Positions 1-10,744 are shown, counted from the first letter of the stretch. The stretch is 64,000 nt of DNA from Hippophae tibetana (GCA_037013495.1 CM072807.1:12341001-12405000); one strand, 5' to 3'. A program made the numbers and translations. The notes: generated by a model from the sequence alone, not told the origin.

Positions 1-402
1 ATTAAAAGATACTGATATAATAATAGGAGGAGAAAACTTTCACATTTCTACAATATATCAACAGGAAACAGGTGTAGACTTGTTAATAGGAAATAATTTC
101 TTAAATTTATACCAACCTTTCACACAACATTCTGACAAAATAAGTCTTACAACTTTAGAAGGAGATACAATATATGTCTCTAAAGTAAGGAAAGCTCTAA
201 CTGTCTCTAACCCAAATTTTATGCAACAACATAAAAAGCGAAAACGTGGTGAGATAGAAGACCAACAAAAACAGAAACCCTGTTTAGAAAATATTTCATT
301 AGATATAGAAGAAAAACAAAACTCTTTTCTTAATAAAATACAGGAAGATAAAGCCCTAACAGGCATTAAAAGACTATTAAAAAATTCAGTTCAGAAAATC
401 CT

Positions 403-1740
403 TTGGATCCAAAAATAAATAAAACTAAGACAAGAGTCAAAATAGAATTAAAAGATCCTAACAAGGTCATACGAGTAAAACCAATGATTTATACTCCAGA
501 AGATAGAATTGAATTTGGAAAACAAATTGAAGAACTTTTGGAATTAAAAGTCATAATACTAAGTAATTCACCTCACTCTAGTCCAGCATTTTTAGTTGAA
601 AAAGAAGCTGAGAAAAGAAGAGGAAAAAAGAGAATGGTAATAAACTTTAAAGCATTAAATAAAGAAACCATTGATGATGGATACTTCATTCCAAAAAAGG
701 AAGAGCTACTATCATTAATAAAAGGAAAGAAATATTTCTCAAGTTTCGACTACAAAAGTGGATTTTGGCAAATAAGATTGGATTAAGAATCCCAAAAATT
801 AACGGCATTCAGTTGCCCTCAAGGACAATTCCAGGTATTTTTCAAAGATATATGGATAACATTTTTAAAAAATTACAAGATATTTGTTGTGTTTACATAG
901 ATGATATTTTGGTTTTCAGTAATGAATTAAATAAACATTATTTGGATATTATCAATATATTACAGGAATGTAGAAAAGAAGGCATTGTACTCTCTGAAAA
1001 GAAAACAGTACTTGCTCAGTAAAAAATCAAATACTTAGGATTAGAAATTAAAGATGGAAAACATAATCTACAACCTCATATATTAAATAATATTCAAGGT
1101 TTTCCTAGTGAATTAAAAGATAAAAACCAATTACAAATATTTTTAGGATGCTTAACATATGCAGAAGCCTATATCAAGAAACTTGTAGAAATGCAAAAAC
1201 CATTACAAGCAAAATTGAAAAAAGATCATGTCTGGAAATGGACAGAAGAAGATACTCTATACATGGATAGAGTAAAAGCAAAAATAAAAAATTTACCAAC
1301 TTTATATCATCCAGGACCATATGATAAAATTATAATTGAAACAGATGTTTCACAAGAATATTGGGGAGAAGTCCTCAAAGCAAGAGTAGATGACAAAGAT
1401 GAATATCTTTGCAGATACACATCAGGGTCTTTCCAAGGGCCAGAATTAAATTATCATAGTAATGAAAAAGAATACTTAGCTATTAAAAAAGCTATTAAGA
1501 AATTTGCAATATATGTTATAAGTTCTAGATTCACTATCAGGACATATAACAAATTTTTTGGCTATTTCTTAAGAAATAATATTACAGAAGATTATAAACA
1601 AGGAGGACTAATCAAATGGCAACAATGGTTCAACCATAACAATTTTGATGTTGAACATCTTCCAGGACATAAAAACAGTTTAGTTGATGCTCTTACCAGA
1701 GAATTAGCACCTCTAACTATTTTTATGATTGCAGGAATGG
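403..1740 (+). pseudogene. Caulimovirid reverse transcriptase-RNase H region
   Basis: This is the replication enzyme part of the fossil virus. The RT palm carries YIDDILVF and, upstream, the SPHSSPAFLV and MVINFKALN motifs that mark the start of pararetroviral RT. The RNase H part has ETDVSQEYWG, RYTSGSFQGPELNYHSNEKE and a DALTREL tail, closely following the Caulimoviridae pattern. In living relatives this enzyme copies the terminally redundant RNA into DNA in the cytoplasm. Here it is part of a broken copy and cannot be expected to work. Confidence 0.88.
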
Positions 1741-1984
1741 AACATCTTGATATAAAGATCAAGATAAAAGAAAAGGAGATAAAAATCCTACAAGAACAAC
1801 CCGAGTTGCTATATCTCGAGAAATCTCTTAAGGAGACAGGAATAAAACAGGAAGAACTTAATTGTTCAAAACAAAGCAGAACCTCAAATGAGGAATCTTT
1901 GTTAAAAAAGGAAGAACCTAACAGTTCACAAAAACTTCTAAACCCAATTGGAAAGTTGAAGCTGAAAAAGAAGAACAGAAAAAA

Positions 1985-3151
1985 GTTTATGTGGTCTATA
2001 ATGGCCCAAAACTAGGAATTTATAACAACTGGGCAGAAGCCAGCAAATCTATTCTAGGAATCAGTGGAGTAACTCATAGAGCCTTCATCAACAGGATAGA
2101 AGCAGAAGGTAGTTATGCCAACTACAAGACACCAAAACTAATAACTCCAGAGGAGATAGTAAGAAATTATTCTGAGGTACTATAACAACAACCAACAATT
2201 CCAAGCAGATTGAAAAATCTTGGGAAAATAGTAAAGCCTACAGTGCTATTTAGAGAAACATCTCCACCGGAGACATCAAAAATAACAAAACATTCAGTAT
2301 TATTCAGGGAGACATCTCCTAGAACTACACCAGTCATTGAAGATGAAAAAGACCAATACAGAAACCTCAGCAAACCACAATGGTTAAATCTCTATAATTT
2401 AGCCAGAAAATCTACCCAGGAAAATATTGAAGATATGAAATTCTATACTAGAGACAAGCAATTTCCTGCAGGTAGTAAATTCAATATATTGGAAGGAGCT
2501 GATCCAATTTTTGTGTATAAAGCATTTCATGCAGGATTAATAGAAAATATTTATCCAGGAATTAATTTAAGTGAAATAAATTATTTCCCAGAAAATTTTA
2601 AAAGAGCAATTAAGAATTTCTGAAGAAAAATTAAAGCAGGTGATAAACCTGTTTATCTTAGATTTTTTAGTTCATTAATGGACTGGAATTCAGAAGGAAG
2701 TATTAGTCCCTACCACTTCATCAAGATAGAGATTTCCAATACAAACAGAGAGGTTCCCAAACCAAGGGCACTTCCAGAAAAGGAATTCAACACAGAAGAA
2801 CTCTGTGTATTAAGAGGACAAATGCTAAGCCAAATTTACTATGAACTCAGAAATATCGACAATTCTACTGAGATTAAAGTAAATTATTCAACTAGTAAAG
2901 TTATTATCATTTCTCACAGCAACATAGCTCTGTCAGAAGAAGATGGTGAAAAAATCACCAAATATGAAACCAATTTTAATTGCAACAACCTAGAGATTGG
3001 TCAAAAAACCAGGAAGGTATTTTGCTTTTATGCCAGAAAAGCCACCAAAGACCATAGATGCATTCTTTGCATCAAAGATCGAGAAGATGAAGATGCGTCA
3101 TCATCAACGTCATCAAAGGAACCGTCGGCAGAAAACAACAAAGAAGAATAA
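1985..3151 (+). pseudogene. Viroplasmin / translational transactivator (TAV, P6-like) region
   Basis: The stretch VYNGPKLGIYNNWAEA followed by GVTHRAF is the viroplasmin / RNase H1 N-terminal fold shared by caulimoviral P6 inclusion-body proteins and eukaryotic RNase H1. A long second half follows (KPQWLNLYNLARKS, then a Cys/His-bearing tail near 3000-3090 with CFYARKATKDHRCILC). In living caulimovirids this protein forms viral factories and lets ribosomes reinitiate on polycistronic RNA. The region lies directly after RNase H, as in cavemo- and solendoviruses. It belongs to a broken copy. Confidence 0.8.
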
Positions 3152-3754
3152 AGAAAGCAGTTGTCGGTAGAAGACTACAAAAGAAATAAAGATGTAGACC
3201 CCACATCTTAGTCGGCAGCATATGCTAAGGAAAAAAGTAATGGTTATCCTTTAAAAAGGAAAAGCAGATGAATTATTAAAGCAAGGGTAAAATAATAATT
3301 TTAGTCTTGTAAACAGGGATTCCTTATTCTATAAAAGGAACTCTTATTATCATAACTAAACACACAGAAAAATTACAGAGCTCTCTACTCTGAAATACTC
3401 TACCAGAGAAAACCTCTCTAGAAAACCCAAAAATGTTGTACTCAGTAACTATGAGCGGCTAAGTAACCCTTTCAAGGTTCTTAGTTAGCCTTAAGTTGTA
3501 ATAATTATTATATCTTGAATAAAATAGAGTTCTATTACTCTTCTCCATTAAGTCAACTATTGGACACCATTCATGTACGGATGCAGAAAGCTCACCATTA
3601 CCATAAGGGTGTTGAAGTGTGAGCAAAGCTGAGGCATAACAGGTGTAACAAAAGAAGAGGAACAGAAGAGAAGACCGTGATGGACCCATTAAATTCAGGT
3701 ATGATGATTATAGATTTAAGCTAATTAAGGATCTTGATTGTTGAAATATTCGCT
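3152..3754 (+). promoter_or_regulatory. Pararetroviral intergenic region with 35S-type promoter, copy 1
   Basis: This non-coding stretch follows the viroplasmin region. A TATA box (TATAAAAGG) sits at 3330, with the 35S-type RNA start expected about 30 bp downstream. From 3235 the sequence is colinear without gaps with 8101-8621 and differs at about six positions by eye. It stops abruptly at the LTR that begins at 3755. Confidence 0.75.
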
Positions 3755-5732
3755 TGATAACTGTATTTTATATAGTCATTTTCACCTATTTTATTAATGA
3801 TAATTACTATGTTCTTAATGTTTTTAGTTAGTTTTCGATGAATAAATTAGTATTTACTGTTTTTTATATTTTTTATAAAAATTAAATAATTTGTATCGAA
3901 AACGTACTTAATTGTAAATTTGTGTCCAAAAATATAATTTCAAATAAAATAGTATTTAATTGCAATTTATAAAAGTCAAAAATATAATTTAAATTAAATT
4001 TGGGCTTGATTTTAATTATTAAAAGTTTAAAAATTTAATTTAAATTAGAAAAGAGCTAAACTGTAATTAAAGAAAGTTGAAAATGTAATTTGAAATAAAT
4101 TTGTGAGCCAAAATCCGATTAATTAAAATTTAATTTTCTACGCAGGTGAGAAGTACCACGCGCCAATATGCATGCGCGAAACGTGGACCGTCCGATCAAA
4201 GAATAAACGGCTGAGATTTGTGTGTGCCATTCACACCCGACCAACTCGCGTGAGTGTAGATTCTTTCACGCGGCTCGGTGCCCGAGTGGGGCCCACTGGC
4301 GCGCAGGCCAGCGTGTAGGTGGGACCCACTCTCTGACGCGTCCAGCCGCTGTCCCCCACGTACGCACGCCTCTGATCCCGTGCGCCGATCTCTACGTGCA
4401 ACCAAATTTTTAGCGAATCAAATGAAGCCACGTGTCTGCACGAATCCTTGCCGCTAATCAGAAGATGCCACGTGTCACACTATATTTTTAAGCCAATCCT
4501 GTTATGACACGTGGCAGGTTACGATGAGCGCAAAAGCGCCGAATCTCGTACGCGTTCGAGCCGTTGCCCCAATCACGTGCATCAGTTTCTGCGTGCGCCC
4601 ATTCCTTGCAACGAATGAGGTGCTGCCACGTGTCCCACTATTTATTTCAGCGAATCATATCGCGACACGTGGTAGAGTTTATTGAAAAGAAAAACAGAAA
4701 CGCACGGCTCGCCACTTACGCGTTTTCATTCCAGTTTTCGATACAATTTTGTCCCCCACGCATTTTAATTTATTATTTGTCCCACACTTCTCTGTCCCCC
4801 GCGTGTATTAAATTTTAATATTTTTGATGTATTTTTTTAGGTATAAATAGGAGATAAGATTATAGAGTTAAGGAGTTTTTTGTGAGTTTGTAATTTTTGT
4901 AGTGTTTGTGTGTTGGCTGTGGAACACACAGAAGCCATTTTTGGCTTTTGTTGTGTTCTGCGTGTGCCAAATATATGTTTTAAGTGATGTTTTAATTTTC
5001 CTTCTTCTTCATCTTATTTTTCTGAATCTGTTGTAATTTTTATTTTAATTTTATGAAGTAATTTAATTTTTCTAAGATTCCATTTGATCTAAATTTATGA
5101 TGCTTTTATTTTAATTATTTTTGATAGATTTATAAGACGTTCGATTTGTTCGTTCTATTTTGTGCTTAATGCTTTTTGATTATTTACGAATCTTATCAAA
5201 ACGATCTGTGGCACATAAATAAACTTGGAAGAGGCATTTGTGTGTATATTGCTCGTAAATAGAATGCCATGTATGATGAAGGATAGGAATATACCCTAAT
5301 TGTATGTGTGGCCATTTGAAAACTTAAAACGTAATGAATCTCGGTGAATTTAATTCTCATAGAGATATAGTGAATTAATTTAACGATGTGTATTTGTACG
5401 GAGCTCGGAAGAGATGTATGAATAAAATTAGAAGTTTTCGGTTGACAAATTTAATGTACTAAAAAATATAAATCAAAAGAAAATAAAATGATTTGAGTTG
5501 ATTAATTTGGTGAAAAATTTGCAATCCTAGATTTCTTTTATTTTGTTTTTAAATTCTTTTATTACATTTGTTAAAATCAACGTACGTTTTGAATAAAATT
5601 AGAGAGAGATAATTTTAGTACTTAACAAACTATAGTAACAAATCTCCGTGGAAACGATAACTTACTTATCAAATTTATTACTTGTGACCGTGTATGCTTG
5701 CACGTTTTTTGTGTGTTGCAAAATACACAACA
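3755..5732 (+). repeat. 5' LTR of the Athila-like element
   Basis: The same family recurs as the solo LTR at 19570-21552, and the two align along their length. The GC-richer U3 part (about 4140-4800) carries six palindromic CACGTG G-boxes between 4429 and 4671. A TATA box (TATAAATAG) is at 4842. Just after it lies an inverted repeat (AGAAGCCA...TGGCTTTT) near the expected R region. The 5 bp to the left are TCGCT; no matching right-hand target duplication exists because the 3' end is missing. Confidence 0.85.
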
Positions 5733-5738
5733 AGTTTT

Positions 5739-5756
5739 TGGCGCCGTTGCCGGGGA
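5739..5756 (+). other. Primer-binding site (tRNA-Asp type)
   Basis: TGGCGCCGTTGCCGGGGA lies 6 bp after the LTR end and matches the primer-site type known from Athila and related Ty3/gypsy elements. It fixes the orientation of the element (plus) and the LTR end at 5732. Confidence 0.85.
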
Positions 5757-5869
5757 TTTGTTTTAACTATTTTCATTGTTGATATTAATACCAATCAATC
5801 TGATTTTAATTAAAAAAAATTATTATTGTTGTTTATGTTTGTTTGTTTAGTTTATTTTTCAATTTCCGC

Positions 5870-6617
5870 GTAAGTTGAGATTTTGTTTGACACACAAATC
5901 TTAACTTACAAAAAAAAAAGACAACATTTTTATTTTTGCTTGTTTCATTTATTTTTCAATTTTCTCGTAAGTTGAGATATTGTTTGGCACACAAATCTTA
6001 ACTTACAACAAGAAAAATAATTTTTTTTTATTGTTTCTTATTTTCTGTATTTTTCAAGTAAGTTGAGATTTTGTTTGACACACAAATCTTAACTTACAAA
6101 AAGGAAAAAAAATCATTTTTTTTGTTTTGCTTATTGTTTCTTGTTTAATTTATTTCGTCATTTTCTAATGAGTTGAGATTTTGTTTAACACACAAATCTT
6201 AACTTACAAAAAGAAAAAAAACAACATTTTTATTTTTGCTTGTTTAATTTATTTTTCAATTTTCTCGTAAGTTGAGATATTGTTTGACACATAAATCTTA
6301 ACGTACAACAAGAAAAATAAATTTTTTTGTTTATTGTTTCTTATTTTCTGTATTTTTCAAGTAAGTTGAGATTTTGTTTGACACACAAATCTTAACTTAC
6401 AAAAAGAAAAAAAATCATTTTATTTTTATTTTTATTTGTTTAGTTATTCTTCAATTTTCTCGTGAGTTGAGATTTTGTTTGACACACAAATCTTAACCCA
6501 CATAAAGAAAAAAAAAACAATTTGTTTTTTGTTATTTATTGTTGTTATTGTTGGCTTAATTTATTTTTCAATTTTCTCGTAAGTTGAGATTTTGTTGACA
6601 CACAAATCTTAACTAAC
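5870..6617 (+). repeat. Array of eight ~40-bp hairpins in the retroelement leader
   Basis: Eight near-identical inverted repeats occur at 5870-5909, 5967-6006, 6058-6097, 6168-6207, 6267-6306, 6361-6400, 6462-6501 and 6579-6617. Each has a left arm GTAAGTTGAGATTT, a loop of about 12 bases (TGTTTGACACAC) and a right arm AAATCTTAACTTAC. Arms pair over 14 bp with one G-U pair. Spacers are T-rich (TTGTTTATTTTTCAATTTTCTC type) and vary in length, so whole units of about 92-118 bp were duplicated. Unit 7 has changes in both arms, one of which keeps the pair (A-T to G-C). The role is unknown; packaging, dimerisation or translation signals are possibilities. Confidence 0.8.
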
Positions 6618-8054
6618 AAAAAGAAAAATAATTGAGAAGTCAAGCTGGCGACTATAAATCAAGCGCTTCTTGGGAGGCAACCCATGTGTTTTATTTTATT
6701 TTATTTTTCGCATTTATTAGTTTTTTTTTATATATTTTGTTATGTTAATTTATTTTTTCTCGTAGGTGCAATTTGGAAGAAATGGAGCTATTTTGAATTA
6801 ACCATTCAAACAAACCAGGAAGTTTCTTTAAACCATTCTCATATGTTCTTTAACTTTCACACATTGAGGACAATGTGTATATTAAGTATGAGGGTGGTAG
6901 ATATATTAAATTTAATTAAAATATTTTCTGATATATTAAACTTAATTAAAATATTTTCTGGATGTTATTGCTTGTGAATTTTGTTTTGTTTTGTTTGGTT
7001 GATTGAAGATATTATGCGATGAATAGTGATTCATTTTTTATTTCTTTGATTTAAATGATGCATAGTGCTTTGAAAAATTGAATATTGTCTAAGCGATGAA
7101 TAATTTTTACGTATGTTTCATTTTTACAAATTAAAATATTTATGATCACTTGTCTTGAATTTTGAATCGCTATGGTAATTTAGAAAGTGTTTATGTGAGT
7201 TTGAAATTTGACTAATATTTGTGGTATCACAGTGCTTAGAATTTGTTTGATTTTCTCTCGAGGCAAAATTATAGATAACATTTAACTAAGAAAATGATTT
7301 AGGCCATCTTTGGATCGTTTGAGCATTTCTATCTACCTTTACATGCTTTATCCATAGTAGACCCCTTTGAGCTTCAAAGTTTATATATATATTTTTATTT
7401 CATTTCAAAAGCCTACTTAAAAAAAATATGTGTGTAGATATATCTATTTTTCTTATCTCACTAACATGTGACAATTGTTAGTAAATATTTAATGATATAT
7501 CGAAAAAAAGAGGATACTTAAAAAAAAGGATTCTGAAAAAAAAGAAAAAAAAATTATTGTATGTGATGTTAAATCCCCAATTGGGAAGTATTTATTGTGA
7601 TGATAGAAGATTTCTTGTTTCAATCCTAAAATGTTGTTTAGGAAAAATTGAGCTAAATATATCTTTTATCCTACCTTTACATAAGCAATACATTACAAGC
7701 TTATTAAAGTCCTATTGATTTTTGGTTGTGTTTTGTCTAGATTAGTGGAGAGAGAAATGAAAAATAAACATATGAGATTTGTGATTTCTTTAAAATCTGT
7801 TTTATTTTATATTTGCATAAACTGATCCGGATTGCATGCGATTAAAAATGAAAAGACTTCACACACACACTACAATTCATTGTGAAAATGGAATATATTT
7901 TTAAATTGATTTTGATACTTAGATAAAATTCTTTTATTTCTTTGAGTTATGTAAATTGAAATGACTAAAAAGAAATATTTTGAAAATCTTTATTTTAAAT
8001 CCAGTTATCTTTGTTTTATTTCTTTTCTTTTGCTTGAGGACTAGCAAAAACTTA
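6618..8054 (+). other. Non-coding interior of the Athila-like element
   Basis: No convincing coding region is present. The TTGGGAGGCAACCC block is near 6670. The stretch near 7345-7380 (CATAGTAGACCCCTTTGAGC) resembles the 3' untranslated part of Athila-group elements from memory. The rest is AT-rich with short A-runs. It ends at the purine-rich signal near 8054-8066. Confidence 0.5.
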
Positions 8055-8100
8055 AGTTTGGGGGTGTATCACATACAATAACCCTTTTTTTTCAAGGGTA

Positions 8101-9225
8101 AAGTAATGGTTATCCTTTAAAAAGGAAAAGCAGATGAATTATTAAAGCAAGGGTAAAATAATAATTTTAGTCTTGTAAACAGGGATTCCTTATTCTATAA
8201 AAGGAACTCTTATTATCATAACTAAACACACAGAAAAATTACAGAGCTCTCTACTCTGAAATACTCTACCAGAGAAAACCTCTCTAGAAAACCCAAAAAT
8301 GTTGTACTCAGTAACTATGAGCGGCTAAGTAACCCTTTCAAGGTTCTTAGTTAGCCTTAAGTTGTAATAATTATTATATCTTGAATAAAATGGAGTTCTA
8401 TTACTCTTCTCCAGTAAGTCAACTATTGGACACCATTCATGTACGGATGCAGAAAGTTCACCATTACCAGAAGGGTGTTGAAGTGTGAGCAAAGCTGAGG
8501 CATAACAGGTGTAACAAAAGAAGACGAACAGAAGAGAAGACCGTGGTGGACCCATTAAATTCAGGTATGATGATTATAGATTTAAGCTAATTAAGGATCT
8601 TGATTGTTGAAATATTCGCTTATAACAAGGTATAATATCTTTAAACAGGAAATAAGATTTAAATAATTAAAAATATGAATATCGAATCATTAGTACATAA
8701 ATTAGAATTATTAGATTTAACAAATGAAAGAGTAATTTTTAATTTTAAAAGACAATTAATAGAATCAGGATTGGAATTAAGTAACTAACATAATGAAGAA
8801 CATAACATATTATGCAATTGTAGTGAATACAGAAGAAAATTAGATTTATACAGGAAAATAATAAGTTTTTTAAATAATTTATTATCACCAATCAATATAC
8901 AAAGGCCGTCAAATAGGTCAATTTTAACTCTAGATTAGAAATCTTAAATATTGTATCGATCCTATGAAAAATGGTATCAGAGTCAAGGAATAGTAAAAAA
9001 TTCAATGAATAAGAAAAATCCAAAGAATAGTAAAAATTCAATGAATAGAAAAATTCAAACAGCAATGAGTAGTAAAATTCAGAACATAAACAGTAATACT
9101 GGACGGAGGATTAACACCATTAACACACAAGGGCATTTGTGATATTTAATGAACCCCAGGGGCATAACTGAAGATATAGCAAACCTCAAGGGCAATTTAG
9201 AAAATGTTCCATCTTAATTTATAAA
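8101..9225 (+). mobile_element. Second pararetroviral fragment: promoter region, leader and primer site
   Basis: 8101-8621 repeats 3235-3755 base for base apart from about six substitutions. Unlike copy 1 it runs on past the breakpoint. The TATA box is at 8196. A leader of several hundred bases follows, with a short coding-like stretch (about 8674-8935, starting MNIESLVHKLELLDL) that I do not recognise. A plant initiator-tRNA-Met primer site (TGGTATCAGAGTC) is at 8972-8984, about 770 bp after the TATA box, close to the spacing in cauliflower mosaic virus relatives. After it comes an Asn/Lys-rich stretch (to about 9140). The right limit is uncertain. It is a broken fossil fragment. Confidence 0.72.
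8972..8984 (+). other. Pararetroviral primer-binding site (initiator tRNA-Met)
   Basis: TGGTATCAGAGTC is the usual plant tRNA-Met(i) complement with one variant base near its end. Its position downstream of the 35S-type TATA box supports the caulimovirid assignment and the plus orientation. Confidence 0.65.
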
Positions 9226-9534
9226 AACATGTTTTACCATAAAATAAAACTAAAAATATAACAAATTTTAAATTCGGTTAATCGAATAGACTTTAAATGT
9301 GATGATTTAAAATGTAAAGTTAGTTAACATGTTTAACCGACTTTAATATTTTTTTTTACAAAATTTACTCATTTTCTGTTATACTCATATTAAAACATGT
9401 ATTCAAAATTATTACATAATAGCAGAAAAAACCAAAATTTGTATAACAAATAGTTTAAATAATATAAATAATTGAAAAAATTAAATATTAATTAATTACT
9501 TGCGAATTAAATTTATTACAAAAAATAATTTATA

Positions 9535-9585
9535 TACAATATATATATACATATATATATACATATATATATACATATATATTTA
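9535..9585. repeat. TATATAC microsatellite
   Basis: Short AT-rich tandem array (ATATATATATAC units, about four) inside the CACTA element. Confidence 0.8.
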
Positions 9586-9982
9586 ATTTAAATTACAAAT
9601 AAAATGATATCTCTTTTGTCATGAATTTGGTGATATTCCCACTTTATTTCAAGGAGAGTAAGCTTTGTTGTCTTAGAATTACCAACATAGTGACTAGGAA
9701 ACTGAGCAAAAAATAGCTCGTCCATATAACAATTCATTTCTCTCATAAACATCCATCAAGCAAGCAATCCAAACTTCAGAGACATAGGAATAGAGAAATT
9801 AAAGCATTATAAAAATTACCATGGTGTTGTCTCATGTTATTCAAAATCATCAGATTTTTCCCTTAATGTTATAATTTGAACAAAATGTTATGTCCATTCT
9901 TCTCGTAAATCATCAAAAAATTGCATATCATAGTCCCACTTGTTCCAACCAAAGAACTATATGTAACTAAATTAAAAATAAG

Positions 9983-10490
9983 AATGTAATATTATGAATT
10001 CACAAAAAATAACTTATATATGTTAAAAGATTAGTAAAAGAGATTATCACATCGACACCGAAGTGATATAATAATAACCTCATCCCTTCGAAATCATATT
10101 AGCATTATATTAATCTTTTGTCTATAAATATGGTAATGAGCTTTAAATATGAAGTCAAGTGTAACTCTGATTTGTTACTTGGGTTGGTTGAGTTTTGGAG
10201 CCTATAAACTTATGGAATAATTAACTGTTTTTTGCCCAACCAACACAAGTAACAAATCGGAGTTACACTTGACTCCATATTTAGAGCTCATTATAGCATT
10301 AAAAATTCTAACTTGATTCTAGATAGCTTCATATTTAATGACAAAAGATTAATACATTGCTAATATGATTTCGATTAGATAAGGTAATTTTTATATCACT
10401 CTGATGTCAATGTGGTAATCTCTTTTACTAATCTTTTAAGATATATAAGTTATTTTTTGTGAATTCATGATATTACACTGAAATGATGAT
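9983..10490. repeat. ~500-bp inverted duplication inside the CACTA element
   Basis: The left arm (about 9983-10195) and right arm (about 10238-10490) are reverse complements over roughly 210-250 bp, about 85% alike by eye, around a loop of some 40 bp. Landmarks pair end to end: TTCACAAAAAATAACTTATA on the left with TAAGTTATTTTTTGTGAA on the right, and GTAACAAATCGGAGTTACAC near the loop with its partner near 10165. The outer part of the left arm is also a direct repeat of 10905-10970, which lies in the transposase gene region. A transcript would fold into a long hairpin. Confidence 0.75.
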
Positions 10491-10744
10491 TCTTGGTGGT
10501 TTTCTTGTACTTGGCTAACTAGTGACTACCACGATGTTATCATACAAGGAAACTAGGCAAGAGAGATAAGATGAATTTTGGGTAAAAAAACAAGTCCATA
10601 TAAAAATTTATTCCCTTAAATACATGAGCGTATAAACATCTATCAAACAAAAAATCCATTAAACAAGCTGCCCAGACTTCAAACACAGAAATTGAGAAAT
10701 TAAAGTATTATAAAAATTACCATGATGTTGTCATATGCTATTCA

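Larger units (their letters stand above)
1..3754 (+). mobile_element. Fossil caulimovirid (endogenous pararetrovirus), 3' part of genome
   Basis: Translations show, in order, the end of an aspartic protease (IGNNFLNLYQPF, near 90-125), a reverse transcriptase (about 403-1190, with the YIDDILVF active-site box near 890), an RNase H (about 1260-1740, with RYTSGSF and the WQQWF/DVEHLPG tail typical of Caulimoviridae rather than Ty3/gypsy), and a viroplasmin/transactivator-type region (about 1985-3151). No integrase is seen, as expected for a pararetrovirus. This order, pol followed by viroplasmin, is that of cavemo-, solendo- and caulimo-like viruses; petuviruses lack the last gene. The 5' half (movement and coat proteins) lies outside the window. 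The copy is broken, with several breaks, and is a fossil. At 3755 it is cut by an Athila-like retroelement. Family assignment is firm, genus is inference. Confidence 0.9.
3755..8070 (+). mobile_element. Non-coding Athila-like LTR element (LARD type), 3' LTR absent
   Basis: The element starts with a 1,978-bp LTR (3755-5732, TG...CA), then a primer-binding site TGGCGCCGTTGCCGGGGA (5739-5756) complementary to plant tRNA-Asp, as used by Athila-group Ty3/gypsy elements. The 2.3-kb interior holds no gag or pol. It has an array of hairpins (5870-6617), the block TTGGGAGGCAACCC (about 6670-6684) that I associate with this element group, and a purine-rich 3' signal (AAGTTTGGGGGTG, about 8054-8066). 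The 3' LTR expected after that signal is not there; pararetroviral sequence begins at 8101. The lack of coding capacity fits a LARD, a large non-autonomous derivative moved by a relative's enzymes. It lies within pararetroviral sequence, so it is younger than that integration. Confidence 0.78.

Noticed and set aside
3459-3689. 76-codon minus-strand frame, repeated at 8325-8555
   Set aside because: Conserved in both copies only because the whole promoter region is duplicated. It has a hydrophobic start but lies antisense in a viral intergenic region, and no support for expression is visible.
4196-4431. Open frames on both strands in the GC-rich part of the LTR
   Set aside because: They lie in the U3 promoter part of a retroelement. 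Open frames appear on both strands because stop codons are rare in GC-rich DNA.
5870-6617. Regular array of repeats with palindromic units, superficially like a CRISPR array
   Set aside because: It lies between a retroelement primer site and its 3' end in plant nuclear DNA. Spacers are themselves similar T-rich sequence, and there are no cas genes.
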